A stretch of DNA of 64,000 nt from CAWICD01 sp052267165 (GTDB taxonomy: Bacteria > Vulcanimicrobiota > Vulcanimicrobiia > Vulcanimicrobiales > Vulcanimicrobiaceae). Shown piece by piece: positions 52,215 through 60,958 of the stretch (position 1 is its first letter; every line of letters begins with the position of its first letter). Under the pieces are notes generated by a model. That model was not told where the DNA came from. It did no database searches and saw only the letters and a list, made by a program, of their open reading frames with translations. A program made the position numbers and the translations under genes. Location: assembly GCA_052267165.1 (NCBI GenBank), contig JBKQHO010000010.1:31355-95354 (forward strand), written 5' to 3'.

Positions 52215-52424
52215 ATGACCCTACTCAGACTCACTCCCGTCATGCTCGGCATCGCACTGATGACCCAGCTCTTGTCGCCGGCTCACGCCTCGAGCACGCT
52301 TGCAGGGGACGCCGGCGCAGGGAAGCGACGGGCGCGCATAGCGCAGGACCCGTGCGCTGCAGGTCACGCCCGCCGGCGCGCCTGGCTGCTCGCGACACCA
52401 TCGGTGGAGCTGGTCGAAGGATGA
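52215..52424 (+). CDS. Possible small secreted protein
   Basis: 69 residues. The N-terminus MTLLRLTPVMLGIALMTQLL ends in SPAHASS, a plausible signal peptide; GAGGA lies 7-11 nt before the ATG. The ~43-residue mature part is basic with one Cys and has no family resemblance. The same frame is open upstream. Could be a real small exported peptide or chance. Confidence 0.35.
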   Translation: MTLLRLTPVMLGIALMTQLLSPAHASSTLAGDAGAGKRRARIAQDPCAAGHARRRAWLLATPSVELVEG

Positions 52425-52555
52425 CGTCAACCGCACGCGGATCAGCCAATAGATAGCAGCGCGAGCGTCTTGCGCCTTCTCAGAGGCGGTCAGCGTAAGG
52501 AAGTACGGTCGCTGAGGGAACCCATCGGAGTCGATCGAGGGAGTCGCCTGAATCC

Positions 52556-53143
52556 TTAAGCGAGTTTTCTGTTCCGTTGCTCCCCAACACCCGTCGCCCA
52601 CTTTGCAGCTCTTTCGACGTCGGCGAGATTGGCGGCGGTGAACCGCGCGCGCTTTGCATAGACGACAGCGCCACTCGCGTCGCAAACGACTACGCCCGCC
52701 GCGTTCTTGTCACCGGGCGGCACGAGCGTGCGCCAGCCAGCGCCGTTGAATGTGACGAGCACGTTGTCGTTAATCTGTTCCTTGCTGCCGACGGCGGCTC
52801 CCTCGACCATCTTGCGTATGTGGCGTCGCGACACGAACGCCGTCCTGTCTGCGACGACCACGACGTAGACGACGGCGCCTTGCGCGACACGATCCTCCAG
52901 CAGCTTGCGCGACCACGACTTCAAATCGGGTTCCGCCTCCTTGGTAAACGCGAGGAGCAGCACGAGCGGCTTTCCGGCGGCGTCCGTCGGAAGGACGACG
53001 TGATTACCACCCAGCGCGTCAGCTTCGAGTCGTGGCAGGTTTGCGGCGGCCGCGGGCAACGCGCCGGACCACGCAATGTCAAGTGCGAGGACGAAGGCGA
53101 TGTTACGAGATGGCAGACGGAACATCATGGCCGAGCCTTTCAT
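52556..53143 (-). CDS. Exported thioredoxin-fold-like protein
   Basis: About 195 residues. A signal peptide (FRLPSRNIAFVLALDIAW, then GALPAAAA) precedes a domain with GGNHVVLPTDAAGKPLVLLL and AFTKEAEPDLKSWSRKLLED, resembling the AhpC/TlpA/ATP10-like redoxin fold. The usual Cys-x-x-Cys is absent at the expected site (AFTKEAEPD), so redox activity is unlikely. The first codons overlap the MFS gene by 41 nt. Last gene of the apparent polyketide operon. The start is uncertain among three nearby ATGs. Confidence 0.6.
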   Translation of the reverse strand: MKGSAMMFRLPSRNIAFVLALDIAWSGALPAAAANLPRLEADALGGNHVVLPTDAAGKPLVLLLAFTKEAEPDLKSWSRKLLEDRVAQGAVVYVVVVADRTAFVSRRHIRKMVEGAAVGSKEQINDNVLVTFNGAGWRTLVPPGDKNAAGVVVCDASGAVVYAKRARFTAANLADVERAAKWATGVGEQRNRKLA

Positions 53144-54737
53144 GTACGGCTTCTGATTGGTGCGCGAGCACACGCGAAGACCGGCGGAGGAACGGGACGA
53201 GAACGAGTGAGAGTACGAGGATGCCTCCGATCAGCATCCAGGCCTCGTTGAACGCAACGGTCGCTGCCGCGCGCGCGATGATCGGCTTGACGAAGGTGAT
53301 ATCACCGGGATCCGCATGAGCGATGTCGACGCCGGCCAGCAGGTCTTTCGGTATGCCGACGAACGCGGCGGTAGCGGCCTTACCCTTGACGAGCTCGTCC
53401 AACAAGCGCGTCGCGATCTCGTGCGGCCGAACGTTCACGATCGTGTCGACAAGGCCGATGCCGACGGCCCCGCCGACGTTACGCATGAAATTCAACAAGC
53501 CACTCGCGTTTGAAAGCGCCTCGGACCGTAATTCGTCCAGCGCGACGTTGGTGATCGGTAGGATGCAGAAGAGGAGTGCGGCACCGCGCAGAATTTGCGG
53601 CATGACCAATCCGGCAAAGTCCGTCGTCGGTGTTTGAAAGGCGTTGCCGAGCGCCCCTGCGGCGAAGAGACCGAATCCGATCGCAGCGACCCAACGCGCC
53701 GGCAGCCGACGATCGGCGATCGTCGCAAGCGGGGCGGCGACGAGCTGCGAGGCGCCCATCACCGTCATGATTTCCCCGATCTCGAGCGGGGTGTGGAAGC
53801 GTACAAAGCCGAGGAACAGCGGCAAGAGGTAGATCGAGCCGTAAAGCGCGACGCCCAGCACAAAATTATATGCGCATGCGACCGTGAAGCCGAGCGTGCG
53901 CAGCGGCGCGAGATCGACCAGCGCTTCCCGCGTATTCGTACAGCGCCGGATAAACAGCGCACCGCTCGCCACCGTGACGACCAGCAGCGCATAATCGCGC
54001 AGGGCGGCCCAGTGATCTTCGGGCGCGACCTTAAGAAGCGTCTGCAGCGATGCCAGACTCATCGTGAGTGCGATGAACGCAACCGTATCGACGGTACGCC
54101 ACGCGGCGGGGTCTGGTTTATCGACACGGACGACAGCGGCGACGATCACCGTGATCGCGAATCCGATCGGAATGTTGATGAAAAAGAGCCAATTCCACGC
54201 CAGCTTCTCGGCAACGTAACCGCCGAGCAGGGGGCCAACCGAGGGCGCAAGCATCGCAAGGGCGCCCGCAATCAAAATCGCGCGAGCATGCAACGCCTTC
54301 GGAAACATCTTGTATCCGGCGGCGAAGACCGTCGGGACGATCGTCCCGGCGAAGAGCCCTTGCAGCGTCCGCCACACGATGAGGGTGACGTAGTGATGCG
54401 AGAGACCGCATCCAAGGCTCGTGAGCACGAAGCCGAGCGAAGCGCCGGCGAAGAGCCAGCGCGTCGAAAGCGCGCGTGCGAGGCGGCCGCTGAGCGCGAT
54501 CGCGATCACCTCGGTGATCAGATACGTGGTCTGCACCCAACTCAGCTCGTCGAGCGGCGTGTGCAGCGACGTCGCGATTCGCGGCAGCGCGGCTGCGACG
54601 ATCTGAATGTCCAGGATGGCCATGAAGAGCCCCAGGCACATCGTCGTAAAGCCGAGCCACGATCGCCGATAGGCTCGCCGAGCCTCGTTTGGCAAGCCGC
54701 CGGGCGTTTGGCTTCCTCGCCGATCGTAAAAAAGCAT
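53103..54737 (-). CDS. MFS drug/metabolite exporter, DHA2 (14-helix) family
   Basis: 544 residues with about 14 membrane helices. MCLGLFMAILDIQIVAAALP is the DHA2 helix-1 motif (D1), WVQTTYLITEVIAIALSGRL follows, and PSVGPLLGGYVAEKLAWNWL is the antiporter motif C region. Typical EmrB/QacA-like proton-driven exporters. Placed 27 nt downstream of the methyltransferase of a type III PKS pair, so it may export the polyketide product. Confidence 0.9.
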   Translation of the reverse strand: MLFYDRRGSQTPGGLPNEARRAYRRSWLGFTTMCLGLFMAILDIQIVAAALPRIATSLHTPLDELSWVQTTYLITEVIAIALSGRLARALSTRWLFAGASLGFVLTSLGCGLSHHYVTLIVWRTLQGLFAGTIVPTVFAAGYKMFPKALHARAILIAGALAMLAPSVGPLLGGYVAEKLAWNWLFFINIPIGFAITVIVAAVVRVDKPDPAAWRTVDTVAFIALTMSLASLQTLLKVAPEDHWAALRDYALLVVTVASGALFIRRCTNTREALVDLAPLRTLGFTVACAYNFVLGVALYGSIYLLPLFLGFVRFHTPLEIGEIMTVMGASQLVAAPLATIADRRLPARWVAAIGFGLFAAGALGNAFQTPTTDFAGLVMPQILRGAALLFCILPITNVALDELRSEALSNASGLLNFMRNVGGAVGIGLVDTIVNVRPHEIATRLLDELVKGKAATAAFVGIPKDLLAGVDIAHADPGDITFVKPIIARAAATVAFNEAWMLIGGILVLSLVLVPFLRRSSRVLAHQSEAVHERLGHDVPSAIS

Positions 54738-54764
54738 GACAATTGCTGTTGAGTTGAATACGCG

Positions 54765-55277
54765 TTAAGGGATGTCGATGTGCGGCCCGGGGCGTGCCGC
54801 CGCGAAGGCATGATCTTCGCAGCGCGTACGCCAGCAGAGCATTGCAAGATTCGCGCCACCGAAGACAACTGCGTGCCGCACCAAGCCCAGTGCGAGCGCA
54901 ACGCACGGCAGCTCCAGCGCCACGATGAGGTAGTTGGGATGACGGACGAAGCGATATGGACCGTTCACGACCGGCTCGGCGCCCGGTAGAATCATGATGC
55001 GCGTGGTCCACCGTCCTCCGAGCGTCGCTAAGACCCACGCGCGAGCGAGCTGAAGAACGACGAACAGGCCGAGAAAAGGCAGCGACACCGGGCGACGTCG
55101 TCCACGCAGCCAGAGCATCCCAAGCCAGCTTGCGTGCAGAGCCACCATCCCCGGATAGTGAGCCGCGCCTACTTCATATGCGCCGCGGCGACGAAGCGAT
55201 CGCGTATTGTGAGACGCGATTGCGAGCTCAATCGCTCGCTGCAACGTTACGAAGGCGAGCAACGCCGTCCCCTTCAC
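54765..55277 (-). CDS. Isoprenylcysteine carboxyl methyltransferase-family membrane protein
   Basis: 170 residues, about four to five helices. C-terminal signature GPYRFVRHPNYLIVALELP, containing the R-H-P-x-Y/N motif, then an ending with WRTRCEDHAF-type acidic and basic residues. Such ICMT-like enzymes sit beside type III PKS genes (as in the srsAB clusters of Streptomyces) and O-methylate alkylresorcinols or alkylpyrones with SAM. The start overlaps the PKS stop by 4 nt, so the two are translationally coupled. Confidence 0.85.
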   Translation of the reverse strand: MKGTALLAFVTLQRAIELAIASHNTRSLRRRGAYEVGAAHYPGMVALHASWLGMLWLRGRRRPVSLPFLGLFVVLQLARAWVLATLGGRWTTRIMILPGAEPVVNGPYRFVRHPNYLIVALELPCVALALGLVRHAVVFGGANLAMLCWRTRCEDHAFAAARPGPHIDIP

Positions 55278-56356
55278 GTGGCACCCTCAAGTGCGACGAA
55301 GCTCGCCGTAAAGCCAGGTCCGAGCGCCGCGAGCACCGTGCTCGCGCTTAGACCTGTTGCGATCGCGCGTTCTAGGACGAAAAGCACGGTCGGCGACGAC
55401 ATGTTGCCGAAGTCACGCATCACGCCGCGCTCGTGATCGAGTGCACCGGCTGGCAGAGCGAGCGCGGCTTCGATCGCGTCGATCACGCGGGTTCCGCCAG
55501 GATGGCAAACCACGCGCCCGATTCGTTTCGGATCGAGTTCGAGGCGGCCGATCGCCTTTTCGAAGCTTTCGCGGTAACGTCGTTCGACGAACGTGGGCAA
55601 GGAACCCGAGAGGAGAACGCCGAGTCCCGCGTCGTCGATAGCCCAGCCCATAATATCCAACGTGTCGGGCCACAAGTGTTCCGTCGCCCCGGTGAATGTC
55701 GCTATCGCCGGGATCGATACGTCGCTCGACACGATCGCTGCCGCCGCGCCGTCGCCGAAGAGCGACGTTGCGATCACGTCGGCTTTTGTCGCGCGATCCA
55801 GACGAAACGCCAGCGTGCATAGTTCGACCGCGACGAGAAGCACGGTCGTCCCCGCCCGCGCCGCCGCGAGCCGCGACGCGATCGCGAGGCCCGTGACACC
55901 GCCGGCGCAGCCGAGCCCGAAGATCGGCGTGCGCTCGACGTCTGCACGAAACCCCATCTGCGGTAGCACGCGCGCTTCCAAGCTCGGCGTCGCCAAGCCA
56001 GTCGATGAGATCGTGACGACGGCATCGACGGCTGATGACGGCACTCCCGCCATATCGAGCGCTCGTTGTGCGACCTTTTCAAACAGACTCGTCGCCCCTT
56101 CCAGATATGCGGCGGTTCGATCCTTCCACCCATGCGATTCTGCGAACCAGGGGAGGGGACACACCGAATACCGCCGCTCGATGCCGGTCGAGGCGAACAC
56201 GCCCGCGAGCCGCTCGTAGTCGCGCATTCTATGACCGAACAGCGCGCGGGAATGCTCCTCGGCGAGACGTTGATCGATCATGTTGTCCGGAACCGCGGTC
56301 GCAACGGAAATGAGCCGCGCCACGCACGGCAAGCCGCTCGCCTTCACTTCTCGCAT
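55274..56356 (-). CDS. Type III polyketide synthase
   Basis: 360 residues. Catalytic triad in the expected order: Cys in IFGLGCAGGVTGLAIA, His in GRVVCHPGGTRVIDAI, Asn in RDFGNMSSPTVLFVLE. Chalcone-synthase-fold enzymes extend a starter acyl-CoA with malonyl-CoA and cyclise to pyrones or resorcinols. With the coupled ICMT-like methyltransferase and a downstream exporter, a methylated alkylpyrone or alkylresorcinol lipid is the best guess. First gene of the operon. Confidence 0.92.
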   Translation of the reverse strand: MREVKASGLPCVARLISVATAVPDNMIDQRLAEEHSRALFGHRMRDYERLAGVFASTGIERRYSVCPLPWFAESHGWKDRTAAYLEGATSLFEKVAQRALDMAGVPSSAVDAVVTISSTGLATPSLEARVLPQMGFRADVERTPIFGLGCAGGVTGLAIASRLAAARAGTTVLLVAVELCTLAFRLDRATKADVIATSLFGDGAAAAIVSSDVSIPAIATFTGATEHLWPDTLDIMGWAIDDAGLGVLLSGSLPTFVERRYRESFEKAIGRLELDPKRIGRVVCHPGGTRVIDAIEAALALPAGALDHERGVMRDFGNMSSPTVLFVLERAIATGLSASTVLAALGPGFTASFVALEGAT

Positions 56357-56702
56357 ACTTCAACGTGCCCAAGACGCGTTCTTCGAACCGCAGATGCGTT
56401 GTGCCCACCTTTCTTGGGAACGCCGGAGGGATGTTCTTCGGCGCGCTCCTCATCGCAACGACGATCGCGCACCCATCGCCATCGCTCGCGTTGGCCCTCG
56501 CCGATTTCGCTTCGGCGTGGTCGACGCTCGGCTCCCATAGCACCACACTTCCAATCGCACGAGACCGAAGGCACGAAGGCCCAAGATCGGACGTGCGCGT
56601 GCACATTCGCAAAGCCGAGCACCGCGACGGTTGCTATCACGGCCGGACACGACCGCGGCGGAAGGGTGACCTGGTCTGGGGAGTGTCCAGAGATTGGGGG
56701 GA
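56357..56702. other. Gap between the PKS operon and the transposase
   Basis: 346 bp. It should contain the promoter of the PKS operon. Open frames exist on both strands but are not protein-like, and I could not pick a promoter. An end of the insertion sequence probably lies near 56640-56700 but no terminal inverted repeat was confirmed. Confidence 0.4.
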
Positions 56703-58047
56703 TCACGGCGCCTTCGCCAATGGCGGGCGTGGGTGGGAGACAGGTTCGCACAGATGGCCCAACCCGGAACCGAGCGCGCCGTTGTAGACCGCGCAGCGGA
56801 CCTGCAGCAGCAGGTCGGCACCTCGTCGAGACCATCGCATTTGTTGCGATTTGTTCATGCGCCGATTGACCAGGAAGTTCGCTGTACCTTCGGTAACCGA
56901 AGTCCCGACACGCAAGCCGGCACGATATCGTTCGGCGTAATTGACGAGCCAAGTGCTTTGGCTGCTGAGATAGTTGTCGACCTCGTGCAACGCGCGCCGC
57001 AGCTTGCGGGATGGCACGCCCGTCGTGCGGTGGCCGCGCTCGCCCTTGAAGACCTGCATGACCTTGCGGATGCGCTCGATAGTGAGCCGGGCATTCTTGG
57101 CCTTGCCGTTCCAGATCCGCCAGTGCAGGCGTTCGACCTCCGCGACGATCGCTGTCTTCGCCTGCATCCGACCCGGCTCGTCGGTCGACAATCCGATCGC
57201 CGCTTGCTTCGCGTGCTGGAGCCGTATGGCGAAACCAGTCGAGGATCGGTAGATTCGTGACCCCTGCATCGGCCAGAATCGACCGCAGACCGGGGCAGCC
57301 GTCGGTGAACGCGGTCAGCTCCGTGTCGTCGGTTCGGCCCGCCGTCTCAAGGCTTCGGCGGATCAGCACCGCGATGTCGGTATCGGTCCTCGCGATGGCG
57401 CCGAATACTTGGCGGCCTCCGTCGGGCGTCTCGAGGTTGCCGACGCGAACCTCCAGATGCCGGTCACCGTCGTGGCAGCTACGGATGAAGGTTGAGTCCA
57501 AGGTGATGCTGATGGTCGACGCTGCGGCCGCCGGCTTATCCGCGGCGACGTTGCGAAGTTGCTCACCGACCTCGAGCGTATGGCCGCGCAATGTCTCGGG
57601 GCTCTTTCCGGCCTCGACCGGCAGCAGATGCTCCAGCACGCCAGCGGCGACACGGTAGGGCATGAGGGCGGAAAGATGCGCTTGCAGCTGGTCCAGCTCC
57701 GGTGTCGACCGACAATGCGATGGCCAGCTGACACCCGTCTCGATGCGACCACCGCCACTACAGAGCAATCGCGGAAGCCGCACCGTTACCCTGCCGAACA
57801 GCGTCGCGATCTGATGAAGCCGCCCAGTCCTTGACGTGCAATCTCCCACCGTAAGATGAGCAATCCGGCCGCTGAAGCGCACGAACGAACCGATCGGGGC
57901 CGTTGTCACCAGCGGCTTGTAGCCGCCGCCTAAGCCGTCGGGCGTCGCGCCGCCCGGGTCGGTGGTCAGATCGACATCGATTGTCGCGGTCTGAGCGCCG
58001 GCCTGGCCGGTATCGGCGCTCGGCGCTGCGGACGAGCCTCGCTTCAT
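56703..58047 (-). mobile_element. ISKra4-like insertion sequence, transposase split by a frameshift
   Basis: Frame one (from about 58047) has LSALMPYRVAAGVLEHLLPV, TLRGHTLEVGEQL, TISITLDSTFIRSCHDGDRH with the first catalytic Asp, and AFTDGCPGLRSILADAG, up to LPILDWF near 57240. Frame two (56703-57269) continues: GFAIRLQHAKQAAIGL, YLSSQSTWLVNYAERYRAGL, TEGTANFLVNRRMNKSQQMR and GADLLLQVRCAVYNG, the typical ISKra4 C-terminus. Removing one base near TGGTTTCGCC joins them. Either inactive, or expressed by ribosomal frameshifting. The start and IS ends are approximate. Confidence 0.72.
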
Positions 58048-58120
58048 CGGGCGAAAAGAGTGAAAGCCGGCTCTCCATATCGAACTCGAAGCGGCTGTAC
58101 GGGTTGGAGACCGGAAATGT

Positions 58121-58483
58121 TCATCTTTTGAGCGTCCCGTCGCCGATGAGGGACGATCCGACGTTATTGTCGCCTGCCAACCGACGCTGCATGAGCAGCG
58201 CTCCCATATTGCCTTGCCGCGAAAGCTCACCCGCCGTCCTCAGCGTGAACGCGGGGCTGCCGCTTGGATTGGTGCCCACTGCGGCTCTGCCGATCTTGGT
58301 AAGTCTTCCGGCATTGTCGAAGGTGAGCGAGAACTGGCCGCCGCGCCGATCGTCGTTCATCGGCGCGCCGACGAACGGCGCAGGGAGTGTCGGAACGAAA
58401 TTGACTTGGGCGACCGCCGCCGTCGGTGCGGTTAGCGCGAGTGCCCCGCCAAGGACTGTCGCCGCTTTTTTCATCGTGAACAT
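58121..58483 (-). CDS. Small secreted protein
   Basis: About 120 residues. Signal peptide MFTMKKAATVLGGALALTAP ends near AVAQV. The mature part (NFVPTLPAPFVGAPMNDDRR onward) includes FSLTFDNAGRLTKIGRAAVG and ends GSSLIGDGTLKR; no family recognised. Three starts are possible (GTG 58495, ATG 58483, ATG 58474); AGGGTG favours the ATG at 58483. The PKS side is separated from it by the insertion sequence. A ~110-bp sequence duplicated in this window lies upstream. Confidence 0.55.
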   Translation of the reverse strand: MFTMKKAATVLGGALALTAPTAAVAQVNFVPTLPAPFVGAPMNDDRRGGQFSLTFDNAGRLTKIGRAAVGTNPSGSPAFTLRTAGELSRQGNMGALLMQRRLAGDNNVGSSLIGDGTLKR

Positions 58484-59003
58484 CGTTTGAGCCACCCTGT
58501 AAGGTTTTCTCGTTGCTACTGCAGAGAGTAGGAGCGTCGCCGAGATCGTGCAAATCGTATGAAGTCTTTCGGCGACGCCGCTCTGACGGACCGATCTACG
58601 GTCCGAGGAACATGGAAGCGATCGATCACCCGATCGATCGACCGATCCGGGTCTGAGTTTTTGCGAGCCATATGCGATCGTGTTCGACCGCTACATTGGT
58701 ACGCGCACGAGATGCAATCGGATCAGTAGGGCTACGGCCTGAGATAGCGAGCTAAGACGGGCGCCGACGTACCTGCGGCGTCGCCTCACCGCTGTTCGTG
58801 TGCAAGAGGCAACAGCCGTCGACGCGGCTCGCTCGCGGCCACGCTGCGAGCGTTTGCGCCGCTTGTTGCTACAAGATGTGAGGAGGCACGGCCGTCGCAA
58901 CGGCGAGAAGCTGTGCCTCAGGCGCACGCGTCGAACTGTCTGTCCAACAAGGATTCATCTGGATCGCGCGCGTTCGCCGGCGCAGTCGGTCCTTAACCAA
59001 AGA
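58484..59003. other. Gap containing a palindromic run and one repeat copy
   Basis: 520 bp with no supported gene. CGATCGATCACC (58619-58630) is followed directly by CGATCGATCGACC, a tandem of self-complementary CGATCG units. The first copy of a ~110-bp repeat follows at 58670. A minus-strand frame (58691-58927) is basic and not protein-like. Confidence 0.45.
58670..58780 (-). repeat. ~110-bp direct repeat, copy 1
   Basis: Shares long identical blocks with 59865-59975: GATCGTGTTCGACCGCTACA, ACGCGCACGAGATGCAATCG then GATCAGT, and GAGATAGCGAGC, with scattered substitutions and a one-base indel; roughly 80-85% identical by eye. It lies about 190 nt upstream of the minus-strand gene at 58121-58483. 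Both copies are in the same orientation relative to a minus-strand gene for a small secreted protein, which suggests a shared leader or promoter. Confidence 0.8.
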
Positions 59004-59249
59004 TCAGAATGCCCTTAGCAGCTGATCGAGAGTCAAACCGACTCCGATGTACACTGCGGCAAGTACGACCGCCAAGAGCAAGCAGCAGGCCACGAAGGCG
59101 AGCCAATTGCAGCGTGGACGGGCATCTCCATTACCGTCGTCGTTGATGTGGATCCGAGTCCGCCTGAAGTATTCAGTGGGCATCGTCATCAGCCACGATC
59201 CGCGACGCACATCTCGTAGCAACGACGGGGGATCGATCTGCGCGCTCAT
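59004..59249 (-). CDS. Small tail-anchored-like membrane protein
   Basis: 81 residues. A hydrophilic first half (MSAQIDPPSLLRDVRRGSWL onward) leads to one membrane helix near the C-terminus (WLAFVACCLLLAVVLAAVYI). It starts 2 nt after the stop of the preceding small gene, so it is probably translated in the same transcript. No family recognised. Confidence 0.55.
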   Translation of the reverse strand: MSAQIDPPSLLRDVRRGSWLMTMPTEYFRRTRIHINDDGNGDARPRCNWLAFVACCLLLAVVLAAVYIGVGLTLDQLLRAF

Positions 59250-59251
59250 GG

Positions 59252-59500
59252 CTACCCAGCGGGCACGAGGTATGCCCGCTGGCAGGACAGCACGCGGCGA
59301 AGTCCGCGGTCCGTCTGGCGGTAGCCGCGATCCACCGCGCGCTGCCACACCGTCGACAGGAATCCGCCGGCCGCGCTTGGGTAAGCCCGATGGAAACCAA
59401 GGTCGATGAGCGCTCGGGCATTGTCTGTGATCGGCGCCAGTCCGAGCCTCAACAGTCGCTCGATCTCTTGCTTGGATGTTACACGCAATTGCTGCACCAC
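59252..59500 (-). CDS. Small cytosolic hypothetical protein
   Basis: 82 residues, GTG start preceded by GAGGA. A helical, Arg-rich sequence (VTSKQEIERLLRLGLAPITD, later GYRQTDRGLRRVLSCQRAYL), without signal peptide or membrane helix. It overlaps the upstream gene by 22 nt and nearly abuts the downstream one, giving a tight three-gene set of tiny proteins. Function unknown. Confidence 0.5.
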   Translation of the reverse strand: MVQQLRVTSKQEIERLLRLGLAPITDNARALIDLGFHRAYPSAAGGFLSTVWQRAVDRGYRQTDRGLRRVLSCQRAYLVPAG

Positions 59501-59829
59501 GTTCGTTCCTCGTCGTCGGAAGAAAAAGCGCGCGCGAGGTCGCCGAAATCTTTCGATCGAATCGAGGACTTTCGGCGACCCGCGACTCTTGGGTCGAATG
59601 AGCTCCCTCCCTTGAGGAGAAGATCCAGCTCCTGATGATCTCGGTCCGAAGTCGAAGCGGAAGTTGCCGCCGGGTTATTCGATTTTTGGGCGCATGAACT
59701 CGTCACCGCCGCCTGTGAGGAGGACATCGACGGCGCGGTCGAAGCGGCGAGCGACGTGCCTAGCGTCAAGCCAAACGTGCCGCCGACGAGGATTCCGAAG
59801 AGCGCCCCACGTGCTATACCTATTTTCAT
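59479..59829 (-). CDS. Small secreted hypothetical protein
   Basis: 116 residues, ATG preceded by AGGGAGA at good spacing. The N-terminus MKIGIARGALFGILVGGTFG then LTLGTSLAAS is a signal peptide. The mature part is Ser/Ala-rich, then basic (KSSIRSKDFGDLARAF), with a C-terminal pair of Cys in WCSNCV. First of three small genes on this strand; repeat copy 2 begins only 36 nt upstream of its start. Confidence 0.55.
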   Translation of the reverse strand: MKIGIARGALFGILVGGTFGLTLGTSLAASTAPSMSSSQAAVTSSCAQKSNNPAATSASTSDRDHQELDLLLKGGSSFDPRVAGRRKSSIRSKDFGDLARAFSSDDEERTWCSNCV

Positions 59830-59864
59830 GTACGAGTCTCCCTACTCCGAAGAGTTTGCTAGCG

Positions 59865-59975
59865 ATATGGGATCGTGTTCGACCGCTACAGTGCTACGCG
59901 CACGAGATGCAATCGGATCAGTTCGGCTGCGCCCGAGATAGCGAGCCAGAACGATCGCCGACGTGCCCGCGGGGT
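59865..59975 (-). repeat. ~110-bp direct repeat, copy 2
   Basis: Second copy of the sequence at 58670-58780, same orientation. It sits immediately upstream of the small secreted-protein operon (start at 59829). Read on the minus strand both copies can encode LIRLHLVRV followed by a stop, but the frame before it differs because of a one-base indel, so coding conservation is unlikely. The surrounding 59976-60100 shows no gene. Confidence 0.8.
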
Positions 59976-60100
59976 TATCGTTGGCTTCACCGACCGCATT
60001 GAAGACCTCGCATCGAACCTCGCAAGACCGAAGGTGTCGATCGTCCCGGTGACGGCCAGGCTGCCGACGACGATTGTGCCGTTGGGCTCGGCCCCAAGCG

Positions 60101-60958
60101 TCACTTCGAGACGCCGGTCACGACGATGATGCCGCGCATGTAGGGATGGAACCCGCACAGGAACGCGTACCGCCCGGGCTTGCGAAAACGGTGACTCCAC
60201 GTGGCCTTTCCGTCGAGAGCCTCCGAGTCAAAGGTTCGGTCGAGCGCGGTGATCGTGTGCGGCTCACCGTCCCGGTTGAGGAACGTAACCGTCGTGCCGG
60301 CAGCGACCCGCAACTCGCCCGGACGGTACGCGAAGTTGACGATGTCGACCCTCTTCGGCGCCGGCGACGCCCCACCGGAATCCGGCGAGGGGGGATCGAC
60401 GCCGCGCGCCTCGAGTTCAGCGACTCCGTCGTCCGCGAACAGTCGTTCCTTCGTCGGCGCGTCGAGATCGACGCGCGCGAGATCGACCGTGCGACCGAAG
60501 CGGTAGGTCAGGCGCGAGTGTGTGCTGTTGAGCAGCCCAAAAGCGAACGATGCGTCGGCAGCCAGGCCCGGGATGTCGACGACCGTCTCGACCGGCTGTG
60601 GGCTTGCGTTCGAGCCGAACGACAGCCCGAAAGGAATTCGCACGTCGAGGACGGGGAGGTGGCCGTAGTTGGTCACCGCGCAGCGCGCGAACGGGGTCGG
60701 GCCCATGTTGTGCACCCACTGAGCGCCCCGGCTTGTGAGGAGCAGGGTTTGCGTAGGAGGCGGATCGTGTTCGGCCGTGTCGAGCGGGGCGAATTCAGGA
60801 CGACACGACAAGTGGATCGCCGGCCGTCGCTCCAGATCGACCCGCGCCTTCTCGTAGGAGGCGCCCATGAATGCGCCGACCGCCGCGAGCGACCCGCTGA
60901 TCGCCGCGACGAGCGTCAGGAAAATCTCCACGTCAGTTCGGTTGATAGGGAGTCGCAC
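60101..60958 (-). CDS. Membrane-anchored protein with C-terminal cupredoxin domain
   Basis: 285 residues. An N-terminal membrane helix (VEIFLTLVAAISGSLAAVGA) is followed by a ~150-residue beta-rich region of unknown family. Residues about 200-285 form a plastocyanin-like domain: copper ligands are His in GEPHTITALD and Cys, His and Met in FLCGFHPYMRG (type 1 site). The cupredoxin part is clearly similar to the free cupredoxin at 62.8-63.2 kb. Probably an extracytoplasmic copper protein in electron transfer or copper handling. Confidence 0.82.
   Translation of the reverse strand: MRLPINRTDVEIFLTLVAAISGSLAAVGAFMGASYEKARVDLERRPAIHLSCRPEFAPLDTAEHDPPPTQTLLLTSRGAQWVHNMGPTPFARCAVTNYGHLPVLDVRIPFGLSFGSNASPQPVETVVDIPGLAADASFAFGLLNSTHSRLTYRFGRTVDLARVDLDAPTKERLFADDGVAELEARGVDPPSPDSGGASPAPKRVDIVNFAYRPGELRVAAGTTVTFLNRDGEPHTITALDRTFDSEALDGKATWSHRFRKPGRYAFLCGFHPYMRGIIVVTGVSK

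Noticed and set aside
56344..58230. One 628-codon minus-strand protein
   Set aside because: Its middle is the first half of a transposase; after about 57240 the true continuation is in another frame, so the C-terminal part is not real protein.
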